Positions 1 to 7,899 of a stretch of DNA of 64,000 nucleotides are shown one piece after another. Under the pieces are notes generated by a model, which did not search any database, was not told the DNA's origin, and saw nothing but the letters and a program-made list of their open reading frames with translations. The DNA comes from CAXXOK01 sp963675655 (GTDB lineage: Bacteria > Bacillota > Clostridia > Christensenellales > Aristaeellaceae): NCBI GenBank assembly GCA_963675655.1, contig OY776489.1:124001-188000 (forward strand). The letters run 5' to 3'. Position numbers and translations under genes: made by a program. Every line of letters begins with the position of its first letter. Positions within the stretch are counted from its first letter, which is position 1.

Positions 1-1
1 A

Positions 2-376
2 GCCGGCGACAACGTAGGCGCACTGCTTCGCGGCGTGCAGCGCAGCGATATCGAGCGTGGTCAGGTATTGGCCAAGCCCGGTTCCATCCACCCGCACACG
101 CACTTCATGGGTCAGGTATACGTACTGACCAAGGAAGAAGGCGGCCGTCATACCCCGTTCTTCAACGGCTATCGTCCGCAGTTCTACTTCCGTACCACCG
201 ACGTTACCGGCAACATCAAACTGCCGGACGGCGTGGAGATGGTTATGCCGGGTGACCATATCGACATGGAAATCACCCTGATTACGCCGATCGCTATCGA
301 GCAGGGTCTCCGCTTCGCTATCCGCGAAGGCGGCCGTACCGTTGGTTCCGGCGTTGTCTCCAAGATTATGGAATAA
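2..376 (+). CDS. tuf: Elongation factor Tu, C-terminal part
   Basis: C-terminal 124 residues of EF-Tu, the GTPase that brings aminoacyl-tRNA to the ribosomal A site. The frame is open from base 2, so the start lies left of the window. Typical EF-Tu domain 2/3 blocks are visible: GDNVGALLRGV, RGQVLAKPG, the HTHF segment, GYRPQFYFRTTDVTG and the C-terminal FAIREGGRTVGSGVV. The GTPase domain is outside the window. It lies directly upstream of the rpmG-secE-nusG-rplK-rplA run, a common bacterial arrangement. Identification is certain; only the 5' part is missing. Confidence 0.97.
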   Translation, partial: AGDNVGALLRGVQRSDIERGQVLAKPGSIHPHTHFMGQVYVLTKEEGGRHTPFFNGYRPQFYFRTTDVTGNIKLPDGVEMVMPGDHIDMEITLITPIAIEQGLRFAIREGGRTVGSGVVSKIME

Positions 377-548
377 GCGGAGCGCTTCGCTCCCCTCCCC
401 GGCCAATCGTAGGTAACACCCGATTGGATACGGATGGAACGTATCGGCTGACCGATTACGTTTCCATCCGGCCGGGTTGGCAAGCACTACCTGCCATCGG
501 TCCCAACCAGGCCTATGGTTCAAATACCCACTTTAGGAGGTGGCGGAC
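377..548 (+). other. Hairpin-rich intergenic leader between tuf and rpmG
   Basis: No gene. A small GC hairpin (378-393) follows the tuf stop. A longer imperfect hairpin lies at 431-470, with arms CGGATGGAACGTATCGG and a near complement separated by CTGA, and a third pairing joins GGTTGG (475-480) to CCAACC (503-508). None has a U-tract, so these are not clear terminators; they may be mRNA processing or regulatory structures. A tRNA was looked for and not found. Confidence 0.4.
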
Positions 549-710
549 ATGGCGAGCGTTGCCCGCAACAAGGTTATGCTGGCTTGCACCGAGTGCAAAC
601 AGCGCAATTATAATTCCATGAAAAACAAGAAGAACACCCCCGATCGCATTGAGCTGAACAAATACTGCCGTTTCTGCAAAAAGCACACGCTTCATCGTGA
701 AACGAAGTAA
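549..710 (+). CDS. rpmG: Ribosomal protein bL33
   Basis: Large-subunit ribosomal protein L33, 53 residues. The protein has two CxxC pairs (CTEC at 13-16 and CRFC at 40-43), so it is the zinc-binding (C+) paralogue. An AGGAGG-type ribosome binding site at 535-540 precedes the ATG. It ends 28 bases before secE, in the conserved order rpmG-secE-nusG. The gene is shorter than typical gene-finder cut-offs but the sequence is unambiguous. Confidence 0.96.
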   Translation: MASVARNKVMLACTECKQRNYNSMKNKKNTPDRIELNKYCRFCKKHTLHRETK

Positions 711-738
711 TGCGCCTAGGCGAGAAGGAGTGAATAAC

Positions 739-1002
739 ATGGCTGATGAAAAGAAGGCAACAGCCAAGAACAAAAAACCTAACTTTTTTGTTCGTTTTGG
801 GCGTGGCTTTGTAGGCTTCTTCAAGAAGATCGGCGCCGCGTTCAAAAACATGTGGCATGAGCTGAAGAAGGTTACTTGGCCGACCAAAGATAAGCTGGTC
901 AACTACACGATCATCGTCGTGCTGATGATGGTCTTCCTGATGGTCATCATCGGCTTGCTGGACATGGGCGCTTCCGCGCTTGTGAACCTGATCATGTCCT
1001 GA
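739..1002 (+). CDS. secE: Protein translocase subunit SecE
   Basis: SecE, the small essential partner of SecY in the plasma-membrane Sec channel; 87 residues. The N-terminus is Lys-rich and cytoplasmic, followed by an amphipathic segment, the family hallmark WPTKDKL (47-53) and one hydrophobic span (about 55-74). The ATG at 739 is chosen because GAGAAGGAG lies just upstream; a longer reading frame would start inside rpmG. It sits between rpmG and nusG, where SecE is normally encoded, and is probably co-transcribed with both. Confidence 0.95.
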   Translation: MADEKKATAKNKKPNFFVRFGRGFVGFFKKIGAAFKNMWHELKKVTWPTKDKLVNYTIIVVLMMVFLMVIIGLLDMGASALVNLIMS

Positions 1003-1027
1003 TGCCCAATTAGGTAAGGAGAAAACA

Positions 1028-1561
1028 ATGGCCGAGAAGAGCAAGGAGCCCTGCTGGTATGTCGTGCATACCTATTCGGGCTACGAGAACAAAGTTAAGG
1101 ACAACATCGAGAAGTCGGTTGAAAACAACGGCATGCAGGATTTAATTTTGGAAGTCCGCGTCCCTGTTGAGGATGTGGTTGAAATTAAAAACAACCGCCG
1201 TGTGAAGAGCCAGCGTAAAGTATACCCAGGTTATGTGCTTGTGCATATGATCGAGACCAGCGAAAGCTGGTATCTGGTGCGTAATACGCGTGGTGTAACC
1301 GGCTTTGTAGGCCCGGATAGCAAACCTGTCGCCTTAACGCCCGAAGAGGTAGATATGATGTTATCCACGCAGCAAAACAGCGTGGAATTCGGCATCGCCA
1401 TTGGCGAGGAGGTTCGCATTCTTTCCGGCCCGCTGGAAAACTTCACCGGTATCGTGGAGGACGTGGACACCGTACGGCAGAAACTGACCGTAAAGGTGAA
1501 AATGTTCCTCGGTCGCGAAATGCCTGTGGAAGTTGACCTGCAAGACGTTGTCAAAGTCTGA
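1028..1561 (+). CDS. nusG: Transcription termination/antitermination protein NusG
   Basis: NusG, a transcription elongation factor that binds RNA polymerase through its NGN domain and contacts Rho or ribosomal S10 through its KOW domain. The 177-residue length is typical. The N-terminal WYVVHTYSGYENKV motif and the YPGYVLV block mark the NGN domain (about 8-110). The KOW motif GEEVRILSGPLENFTGIVED lies near the C-terminus. Start ATG follows AAGGAG closely. There is no insertion domain of the kind seen in some NusG paralogues. Confidence 0.97.
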   Translation: MAEKSKEPCWYVVHTYSGYENKVKDNIEKSVENNGMQDLILEVRVPVEDVVEIKNNRRVKSQRKVYPGYVLVHMIETSESWYLVRNTRGVTGFVGPDSKPVALTPEEVDMMLSTQQNSVEFGIAIGEEVRILSGPLENFTGIVEDVDTVRQKLTVKVKMFLGREMPVEVDLQDVVKV

Positions 1562-1707
1562 GGTTGTCGCGGCGTACTCTGTCCGTCGCGGTTATCGGCG
1601 CTTACTGCGCCTCCGGCGATGTATCGCCGGTGCCCTTCCCCTATTGGATGGGCGTGGGAGGAACATAAAACGTTCCGTGTCACCACAATTTGAGGAGGTC
1701 CATAACC
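1562..1707 (+). other. Structured spacer between nusG and rplK
   Basis: No gene. Three hairpins are visible: GGCGC/GCGCC at 1597-1611, CCGGCGAT/ATCGCCGG at 1613-1630, and GGAAC/GTTCC at 1660-1676, the last about 30 bases before the rplK start. In many bacteria L1 or L11 represses this operon through a leader structure; whether one of these is such a site cannot be judged by eye. Confidence 0.35.
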
Positions 1708-2133
1708 ATGGCTAAGAAAGTTCAATCGCTTATCAAACTCCAGGTTCCCGCCGCGAAAGCGACTCCCGCACCGCCGATCGGCCCTGCGTTGGGTCAGCAC
1801 GGCGTGAACATTCCGGGTTTCTGCAAAGAGTTCAACGAGCGTACGGCCAAAGAAGCCGGTATGATTATCCCCGTAGTCATCACCGTATACACCGACCGCA
1901 CGTTTACCTTCATTACCAAGACGCCGCCCGTTCCGGTTCTGATTAAAAAAGAGCTGGGCATTGAGCACGGCAGCGGTCGCCCCAATCGTGATAAGGTTGG
2001 CATGCTGACCAAAGCGCAGGTCACGAAGATCGCCGAGATCAAACGTCCTGACGTAAATGCCACCGATATCGAAAGCATCGAGCGTATGGTTCGCGGCACC
2101 GCCCGCTCCATGGGCATCACGGTTGAGGAATAA
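1708..2133 (+). CDS. rplK: Ribosomal protein uL11
   Basis: Large-subunit protein L11, part of the GTPase-associated centre on 23S rRNA; 141 residues, the usual length. The N-terminal block KLQVPAAKATPAPPIGPALG and the C-terminal RMVRGTARSMG helix are hallmarks. The ATG at 1708 follows GAGGAGG at good spacing; an upstream in-frame codon at 1690 would overlap that site and is rejected. It precedes rplA in the standard L11-L1 order, and the two are almost certainly co-transcribed. Confidence 0.97.
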   Translation: MAKKVQSLIKLQVPAAKATPAPPIGPALGQHGVNIPGFCKEFNERTAKEAGMIIPVVITVYTDRTFTFITKTPPVPVLIKKELGIEHGSGRPNRDKVGMLTKAQVTKIAEIKRPDVNATDIESIERMVRGTARSMGITVEE

Positions 2134-2189
2134 CATATGTATATGTGGGAGGACATTGTGCCGCTATTACCACAGGGAGGAAATGAACG

Positions 2190-2879
2190 ATGAAACACGG
2201 TAAGAAATATTCTGACAGCGTAAAGCTGCTTGATAACCTTAAATCCTATGATCCCGAAGAGGCCTGCGCGCTTGTCTGCGAGACCAGCAAAGCCAAATTC
2301 GATGAAACCATTGAATTAAGCTGCCGCCTGGGTGTTGATCCCCGCCACGCCGACCAGCAGGTTCGCGGCGCTGTGGTTCTGCCCAACGGTACCGGCCGCG
2401 TAGTTCGCGTATTGGTTGTTACTAAAGGTGACAAAATCAAAGAGGCCGAAGCTGCCGGTGCGGATTTCATCGGCGGCGAAGAAATGGTACAGAAGATTCA
2501 GACCGAGAACTGGTTTGGCTACGATGTTATCGTCGCCACTCCGGACATGATGGGCGTTATTGGTCGTATCGGCCGTATCCTCGGCCCTAAAGGCTTGATG
2601 CCTAACCCCAAGTCCGGCACGGTTACGATGGATCTTACCAAGGCTATCAATGATATCAAAGCCGGTAAAGTGGAATATCGTGTCGACAAAACCGCGATTA
2701 TCCACTGCCCGATTGGCAAAGCTTCCTTTGGCGCCGCAAAGCTGCAGGAAAACCTGCAAGTGCTGATGGATGCCATTAATAAGGCTAAGCCGTCTACCGC
2801 CAAAGGCACCTATGTGCGTTCGCTCTACCTGAGCTCCACCATGGGCCCCGGCGTGAAAGTGAACCCGCTGAAGTTCTAA
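2190..2879 (+). CDS. rplA: Ribosomal protein uL1
   Basis: Large-subunit protein L1 of the L1 stalk, which helps release deacylated tRNA and in several bacteria represses its own operon; 229 residues. Recognisable blocks include VRGAVVLPNGTG, the GRILGPKGLMPNPKSGTV motif and the C-terminal YVRSLYLSSTMGPG. An AGGGAGGAA sequence precedes the ATG. It is the last gene of the run: a strong terminator begins 9 bases after its stop. The usual neighbours rplJ and rplL do not follow, which is unusual for the cluster. Confidence 0.97.
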   Translation: MKHGKKYSDSVKLLDNLKSYDPEEACALVCETSKAKFDETIELSCRLGVDPRHADQQVRGAVVLPNGTGRVVRVLVVTKGDKIKEAEAAGADFIGGEEMVQKIQTENWFGYDVIVATPDMMGVIGRIGRILGPKGLMPNPKSGTVTMDLTKAINDIKAGKVEYRVDKTAIIHCPIGKASFGAAKLQENLQVLMDAINKAKPSTAKGTYVRSLYLSSTMGPGVKVNPLKF

Positions 2880-2888
2880 GCGCTTCAA

Positions 2889-2928
2889 ACGCCCCGCATT
2901 GTGATAACACAGTGCGGGGCGTTTTTTT
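2889..2928 (+). terminator. Rho-independent terminator after rplA
   Basis: Ten-pair stem ACGCCCCGCA/TGCGGGGCGT with a 14-base loop, running into seven T. It ends the tuf-rplA transcription run. Confidence 0.93.
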
Positions 2929-2944
2929 GTTCCTTTTAATCCAA

Positions 2945-3480
2945 TCAGTTGACTGTTACCTTGCTGGTTCTGAATATTTGATCGTTAAAGAACGGCGAGA
3001 AAGTATAGATACAGGTGGCAAACGAGCCGCAGTTTTCATCTAAATAGCGTTCAAGGCAGTTGGTAACATCAATGAACCAACAATGCATGGTGCGTCGTCT
3101 CTGCTCGTAGATATCCCAAGAGCCCAAGGTTGCGCATTATGTACTATCCAGCGTTGTCATCACCAGCAAAGCGTCAATCGTGCATTCATCAATGTTTTAT
3201 CGCATTTCCACTTTGCGTAGCGTAGAAATCGCAACTGTTCATACATTTTTCAACTGTGTCGCCTTAATCTTTTTGGCAACTGTTGTTTCCACATCGTAAA
3301 ACGGTTCGCAGGGGCATAAGCTTTACGCACGGCCAAATTTTAACATGCTTGTTGCTGCGCTATTGTCGCCGTATGTCTCTGTGTATTCAACCCCTGCCTG
3401 GAAAGGATAACCCGCTCCCAGTGCGGCTGTAACAGGGATCATCAACAGAAGAACCAATAGAGCTGATAGCCATTTTTCAT
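2945..3480 (-). pseudogene. Decayed gene for a secreted protein
   Basis: A remnant on the minus strand. The ATG at 3480 follows an AAGGGGAG site, but an A-run of five where six would be needed shifts the frame; restoring one base gives MKKWLSALLVLLLMIPVTAA, a clear signal peptide like that of the neighbouring DUF6273 gene. In the restored frame four in-frame stops follow (at 3325, 3241, 3199 and 3139), then 60 open codons to the final stop at 2945. Five lesions in one frame argue for true decay, not a single reading error. The ancestral protein was about 175 residues and Cys-containing; its family is not recognised. Confidence 0.8.
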
Positions 3481-3644
3481 GCAAGTACAACTCCCCTTGT
3501 ATTCTTCATCCGGTGATATTTTCTATTTTTATCTTTTCCATTTTATGTCTACACAACATTGTTACATAACCATAACCAATTGTTATTTCCTTCACTGCCC
3601 TATCGCAGGCTGTTCCTATTGTTATGAATATTCTTGTTACAGGA

Positions 3645-3690
3645 TAAAAATACGGTCCGTTGATACCTTTGGGCATCAGCGAACCGTATT
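3645..3690 (-). terminator. Terminator after the DUF6273 gene
   Basis: On the minus strand ATACGGTTCG pairs with CGGACCGTAT around a 20-base loop, followed by five T. It lies 58 bases after the stop of the 3748-4428 gene. The 3481-3747 spacer holds nothing else recognised. Confidence 0.75.
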
Positions 3691-3747
3691 TTCTATGTAA
3701 TTTTTTATCGTCTGGCTACACAAATGTTACCCTTGCTAGCCAATGTT

Positions 3748-4428
3748 TTACTCGTCTATGGATAGCCACAACGCGGGCCGCAGCGCGCCGCTGGGTCTAT
3801 TCACATCCCGGCTGCCATAACCGCTTACGTTGCCATAGGCGCTTACGCCGCAAACGTCAATCGGACGTACACCGGGTGTACGAAGCCACCACCATGTATT
3901 TCCATTGGTGTCATTCACATAGGCTCCCTGCGCTTTGGCGTATGCTGTCGGTTTTGCTCTGCGACTCTCAGAATCGGGGAAATACTGGTCGATTTCATCT
4001 GTGCTTAAAAAGAAAATCTTATCCGTAGTATCTGCCCCGCCTTTTGTTCCGTAATGCGGGTTGTTTTTGTTTATGTTGGTCACCGTTACAACCATCGCCT
4101 GCTCTTGGGCTGAAAAAATCTCACTTAAAAAGGTATCATTCAGCCATACACGCAAATCGCATTCTGCCCACGTCATGGGAATGTAATCTTTGTTATATGC
4201 CCGCGCGTCCAGACAATACTTGCTGATTAAAAGCGCTTGATTGTCCTGCACATCCAGTACGATCCACTCCACCGGTTCCGTACCGTTATCCAGATTATTA
4301 TCCTGCTCATAGCTGCCAAGGGTAACAATGCTGCCTACTGTATAGTCATTCGTTTGTTCAGCCAACCCCGAGATTGAAAAAGGCAGGCATAGTATTAAGG
4401 TGATGAGAACCGCGAACCATTTCTTCAT
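3748..4428 (-). CDS. Secreted DUF6273-type protein
   Basis: Predicted exported protein of 226 residues. Residues 1-23 form a Sec signal peptide (KK, hydrophobic core, SGLA end) without a lipobox Cys. The mature part has the pattern I associate with DUF6273: LGSYEQDNN, EPVEWIVLDVQDNQALLISK, TWAECDLRVWLN, a KIFFLSTDEI segment, WWWLRTPG and a C-terminal RPALWL. The fold is thought to resemble formylglycine-enzyme or C-type-lectin-like surface domains, but no function is known for the family. It has its own predicted promoter (4659-4688) and terminator. The decayed gene downstream carries a similar signal peptide. Confidence 0.75.
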   Translation of the reverse strand: MKKWFAVLITLILCLPFSISGLAEQTNDYTVGSIVTLGSYEQDNNLDNGTEPVEWIVLDVQDNQALLISKYCLDARAYNKDYIPMTWAECDLRVWLNDTFLSEIFSAQEQAMVVTVTNINKNNPHYGTKGGADTTDKIFFLSTDEIDQYFPDSESRRAKPTAYAKAQGAYVNDTNGNTWWWLRTPGVRPIDVCGVSAYGNVSGYGSRDVNRPSGALRPALWLSIDE

Positions 4429-4658
4429 TGAATATTACTCCCATAACAGAATATTTTCATTGTTTCCCGGCAAGTTGATAAGGATTCCTTGTCAGCTTAT
4501 TACCATTTTCCGTAAGAACGTACATCATCCAATGGGGTTACTTCATTCCCTAAACACCTAAGGTGGTAAATGTTACGTACGTGCAAGGATTTGTGCTGCC
4601 CAATTCTTTGGTTGCAAATACGCTTTGGAACGAATAGTAGACTGTACATCCTTGTTCT

Positions 4659-4688
4659 ATTATATAGCATTCCGCGGTAAACCGTAAA
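4659..4688 (-). promoter_or_regulatory. Predicted promoter for the DUF6273 gene
   Basis: Minus strand: -35 TTTACG, 18-base spacer, -10 TATAAT. The start codon is about 230 bases downstream, so the transcript would carry a long leader; nothing else is recognised between 4429 and 4655. Confidence 0.45.
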
Positions 4689-4735
4689 GTACTTTATGCG
4701 TTCATTGCTTTCGCATTCTTAGTCACGTGCTCCCA

Positions 4736-5797
4736 TTACTCAGCGGGTTCAGACTCCTCCGTTTGTGATTCCGCCTCAATAAAAGGGTATATCCGACACG
4801 ACTCCGTTTCCTGATACGGCCAGTTTTCCATGGCGCTATCCCCGTCTATACGCTCATATACAGCTTGCGCAGCGTCGCCGGTAACCAAGCGCGGTTGGTA
4901 ATCGTTTTCTTTGTCATCGCCAGAAATATTCCCCGGATATACGCTCGCTTGTTGCCCAAGGTATTCGCCTTCGTCACTGAAAGATAAAGTGACGCGCGGA
5001 ATCAGGCATCCATTTACACGAACCGTCGCGTTTCCGCCAAACAGGAAGTTCCCAACGCTGTAAAAAATCATCCGATTCTGATATACTTCAACACCTTGTA
5101 CCACATGGGGGTGATGCCCTACTACCAAGTCCGCCCCTGCATCAATCACCATTTGTGCAACGATAGTCTGCACATTATTATGATTGGTCGCATATTCTTC
5201 TCCAAAGTGAAGCGTGCAGACAACAGCATCTGCCCCATCCGCCCTTAATTGACGTATTGTGTCGGTAATATTGCGGCGCTTGTTAAAGCCAACGCCCCAA
5301 AACCCGCAAAATGCAATTGTTATTCCGTCTTTTTCATATAAATATGTATCGTCAAAGCCGAATATTTTTACACCTTCCGTATCCAGCGCTTTACGGGTGG
5401 ATATCCGCCCTATGGAGCCGTAATCGCCGGTATGATTATTAGCCAGGTTCACCGCCTCGATGCTGCCCAGTGTCAAAATCTGTGCATATTCCGGCAGCCC
5501 CCTGAAACAATAGGTTTTATTCACCGCACTAAATGCGTTGTCTTTCAGTACCCCTTCAAAATTGGCAATGGTCAAGTCATCTTCGGATAAAAAGTCCTTC
5601 ACCTCTGCAAGAAAATAGGGATATCCCTTCTGGTTCACGTAAGAGGCAAACGAGTAGTCCTTGGATAGCAAACGATCCTCACAGCCTACCGTACAATCCC
5701 CCACGAACGTTAGTACAATTTGTTTTTCCGCTTGTGCGCTGCCAGCCAGTAGCATTAATATTAACAATATAGCAACCGCTTTTCTACCCATTCGCAC
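4736..5797 (-). CDS. CapA/PgsA-family secreted metallophosphatase-like protein
   Basis: Member of the CapA family (poly-gamma-glutamate synthesis protein PgsA/CapA type), a calcineurin-like metal-binding fold facing outward from the membrane. 353 residues with a signal peptide (1-23). Metal-site blocks are visible: VGD (32-34), NFEG (79-82), NNH (120-122), HFGEE (197-201) and GHHPH (227-231). The GTG at 5797 is preferred because GGAGG lies 9 bases upstream; an ATG at 5791 is the alternative. Its start overlaps the stop of the Lgt-like gene by 14 bases, so the two are translationally coupled. No capB/capC genes are present, so polyglutamate synthesis is not implied. Confidence 0.85.
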   Translation of the reverse strand: MRMGRKAVAILLILMLLAGSAQAEKQIVLTFVGDCTVGCEDRLLSKDYSFASYVNQKGYPYFLAEVKDFLSEDDLTIANFEGVLKDNAFSAVNKTYCFRGLPEYAQILTLGSIEAVNLANNHTGDYGSIGRISTRKALDTEGVKIFGFDDTYLYEKDGITIAFCGFWGVGFNKRRNITDTIRQLRADGADAVVCTLHFGEEYATNHNNVQTIVAQMVIDAGADLVVGHHPHVVQGVEVYQNRMIFYSVGNFLFGGNATVRVNGCLIPRVTLSFSDEGEYLGQQASVYPGNISGDDKENDYQPRLVTGDAAQAVYERIDGDSAMENWPYQETESCRIYPFIEAESQTEESEPAE

Positions 5798-6749
5798 GTG
5801 CTACGGCCTCCTTTCCACTCCGGTTGCGAAGGGTAACCCCGATCGTGCCTAAAACTGCAAGATCTACAACCATTACGATATACAATAGAATATTGGAAAG
5901 TCTGGACTTGTCCAGCCCGAATTCCACCAGCACCAGTAACGCTGTGCAGAGCACTGCCCCAGTATAGATACTCACCCGAAGTATGCGCGTTGGTTTAAGC
6001 CGTACCAACCACACCACAATAGCGAACAGCACTAGCACAATACCCAACAATTGATTCACCCGCACAAACCCGAAGCGCAGGTAATTATCCTGCCGAAGGC
6101 TCTCCAAAACAATCTGCGTTAGTCCAAATAGCAGCATACCTGTTAGCGCCACATCTCCGCGGGTGTGTTCTGCTTTCTTGCTCCAGTGCAGCAATCCACC
6201 GCAAAGCAGCAAAGCCGCCAATGCCTCCCAAATAAATACCGCGAAAACAGCATCGCCATATGTGTCCCATACCGCAAGTGGAAACCATTGCAATACTTCC
6301 GTTTCAATGTAGCTACCAATGCCTTCCAACGTAAAATACTCTGCAAGCCGCGCACCAGCCAGAGTCAATAGCACTGCTGGAACTACGGAATCCATGGTTT
6401 CAGCTATGGAGGTTCCTGTTTTCAGCCGGAACAATCCAGCCGCCAGTAAAAGCCCTACACAAGCGCCCGCCAACGAGTATCCGCCCAGCTGAAACTGATA
6501 GATAAACCCGGGTACATAGTCCACCGCTATAAACCGCGCCCGTATAGCACAAAAGCCGATTCTGGCAAATAAAACGCAGCTGATCATGGCAAGGATCGCA
6601 AAGTTAATCCCCTGCTTTGCATCGTGGTGCTTTTGGTTCCATAAGTGAAGCCAAAGCAGACACCCAAACGCGGCCGCAACGGCGATGCATGCCCCATAGA
6701 GATAAATATCCAAGCCTAGTATTGTTGCGAATTTCGCAGGTTCATTCAT
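5784..6749 (-). CDS. Degenerate Lgt-like polytopic membrane protein
   Basis: A 321-residue protein with about eight or nine membrane spans that follows the layout of prolipoprotein diacylglyceryl transferase (Lgt). YQFQLGGYSLAG sits where Lgt has its QGG..SHGG motif, LAGARLAEYF where Lgt has G-R-x-G-N-F, and LESLRQDNYLRFG matches the late E-x-L-R-x-D segment. The catalytic His and the Asn are not conserved, so normal lipoprotein lipidation is doubtful. The ATG at 6749 is chosen for its GGGAGA site; an upstream in-frame start would overlap the preceding gene. It lies between two secreted enzymes in one operon. The real substrate is unknown. Confidence 0.6.
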   Translation of the reverse strand: MNEPAKFATILGLDIYLYGACIAVAAAFGCLLWLHLWNQKHHDAKQGINFAILAMISCVLFARIGFCAIRARFIAVDYVPGFIYQFQLGGYSLAGACVGLLLAAGLFRLKTGTSIAETMDSVVPAVLLTLAGARLAEYFTLEGIGSYIETEVLQWFPLAVWDTYGDAVFAVFIWEALAALLLCGGLLHWSKKAEHTRGDVALTGMLLFGLTQIVLESLRQDNYLRFGFVRVNQLLGIVLVLFAIVVWLVRLKPTRILRVSIYTGAVLCTALLVLVEFGLDKSRLSNILLYIVMVVDLAVLGTIGVTLRNRSGKEAVARANG

Positions 6750-6798
6750 GTTGCTGTCTCCCGTCGTGACGCTATATCTTGCTAAGATACTAAAATGG

Positions 6799-7704
6799 TC
6801 AAGGCTCCTCTGCCTCAACCAGTGTGGCAAAGTAAAGTATATCCCAAATAGCCCGTACTTTATGTGTGCTAAGCGCGTTGATTTTGTCATTGTTCAGCAC
6901 CATGGTGGACGAACTACCTCCATCCATGTTATAAGCCGTTTCGCAGCCTAGTTTTTCCATCAACGCCGCTATTTCCGCAAGCGTCAGCCCGACCGAATTT
7001 GCGTTTTCCGGGCCTTCAGTGGCAACACACAGATAGGATAAGGGCCCGGTTTGCGCCACGACCATGCGCTGCGTAGGAATATCGGATGCAATGTGTTTGT
7101 TGCTGGTGATATCCTGTGCTTTTCCATTCACCACCAAAGCCGGGCCGAAACTAAACGAGTTTACAATCGTGCCTTCAAACGCCGCGATTTTCTCGGAGGT
7201 AGCATCCTGCACAATATGAAAATCACCATGATCGTCGATCAATAGTACATCCGAACCTTCTTGCGGATTATCACGGTACAGTACGCCTTGCCGTACGATA
7301 TACCCGGTACTGTCGAAATTGAAATAATCACCGTTTACGGCAAAAACGGCGTTATACCGCTTCGCCAGTTTCGCGCCGGGAATATCCCGTGTGGAGCCAA
7401 ACTTGCCCGCCATCGCCGTGCGCAGCTGGGATGCATCGGCAATGGTGATGTGTGCAATCAGAATGTATGTATCATATTCCCGCATTTGCTCTATCTGCAC
7501 GGATATACTATCATCCTGATAGCCGGTATCATCCGCAAGGTATAAACTTTCATCCGGTACAGGCCCGGCGGAATCATCAATCGGCAGAGATTGCAGCAGA
7601 TTACTTTCGGCAAAGGCTCCCGATATAGGCGCCGGCGAAGGAAGCAGCACCATCAGGAGCATTAAAATAATTACCAGAAGTAACCCTCTCCAGAGAACCT
7701 TCAT
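6799..7704 (-). CDS. Secreted phosphodiester glycosidase-like (NAGPA domain) protein
   Basis: Exported protein of 301 residues with a membrane-targeting N-terminus (about 1-32) and a NAGPA/DUF2233 domain. This family is named for the enzyme that removes GlcNAc from GlcNAc-1-phospho-mannose; bacterial members are thought to act on cell-surface glycans. Supporting motifs are AVNGDYF (122-128), the GPALVVNG block, the TQRMVVAQTG strand and YNMDGGSSSTMV (258-269). The ATG at 7704 has GGAGGG 6 bases upstream; the longer frame has no such site. First gene of an apparent three-gene operon with the Lgt-like and CapA-like genes. Confidence 0.82.
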   Translation of the reverse strand: MKVLWRGLLLVIILMLLMVLLPSPAPISGAFAESNLLQSLPIDDSAGPVPDESLYLADDTGYQDDSISVQIEQMREYDTYILIAHITIADASQLRTAMAGKFGSTRDIPGAKLAKRYNAVFAVNGDYFNFDSTGYIVRQGVLYRDNPQEGSDVLLIDDHGDFHIVQDATSEKIAAFEGTIVNSFSFGPALVVNGKAQDITSNKHIASDIPTQRMVVAQTGPLSYLCVATEGPENANSVGLTLAEIAALMEKLGCETAYNMDGGSSSTMVLNNDKINALSTHKVRAIWDILYFATLVEAEEP

Positions 7705-7819
7705 ATAAACCCTCCTATGCACCTTTTGCGTTATGCGCAAAAAAGCACTGATTTTATCATATTCTATATATACCTCTTCTCTTCCTTCGTTTTTTGAGAT
7801 TGTCATATAGGCTTAACAA

Positions 7820-7848
7820 TTGACAGTAATGCAAGATAGCACTATACT
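7820..7848 (+). promoter_or_regulatory. Strong sigma-A promoter for the YARHG gene
   Basis: TTGACA, 17-base spacer, TATACT; only one base from consensus. Transcription would start about 45 bases before the ATG at 7900. Confidence 0.85.
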
Positions 7849-7899
7849 ATAACCAAAAATATCCATTCCTTTTCGCCGCCTGAAAGGATGTGCCCCCTT

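Noticed and set aside
470..548. Possible tRNA because of a GGTTCAAAT string
   Set aside because: The flanks do not form a T-stem, and no acceptor, D or anticodon arms can be drawn.
1231..2136. Open frame of 301 codons on the minus strand
   Set aside because: Covers nusG and rplK in antisense; composition-driven shadow.
4736..5797. Reading the CapA-like gene as part of a polyglutamate capsule locus
   Set aside because: No capB, capC or capE genes are present, and the family has broader membership.
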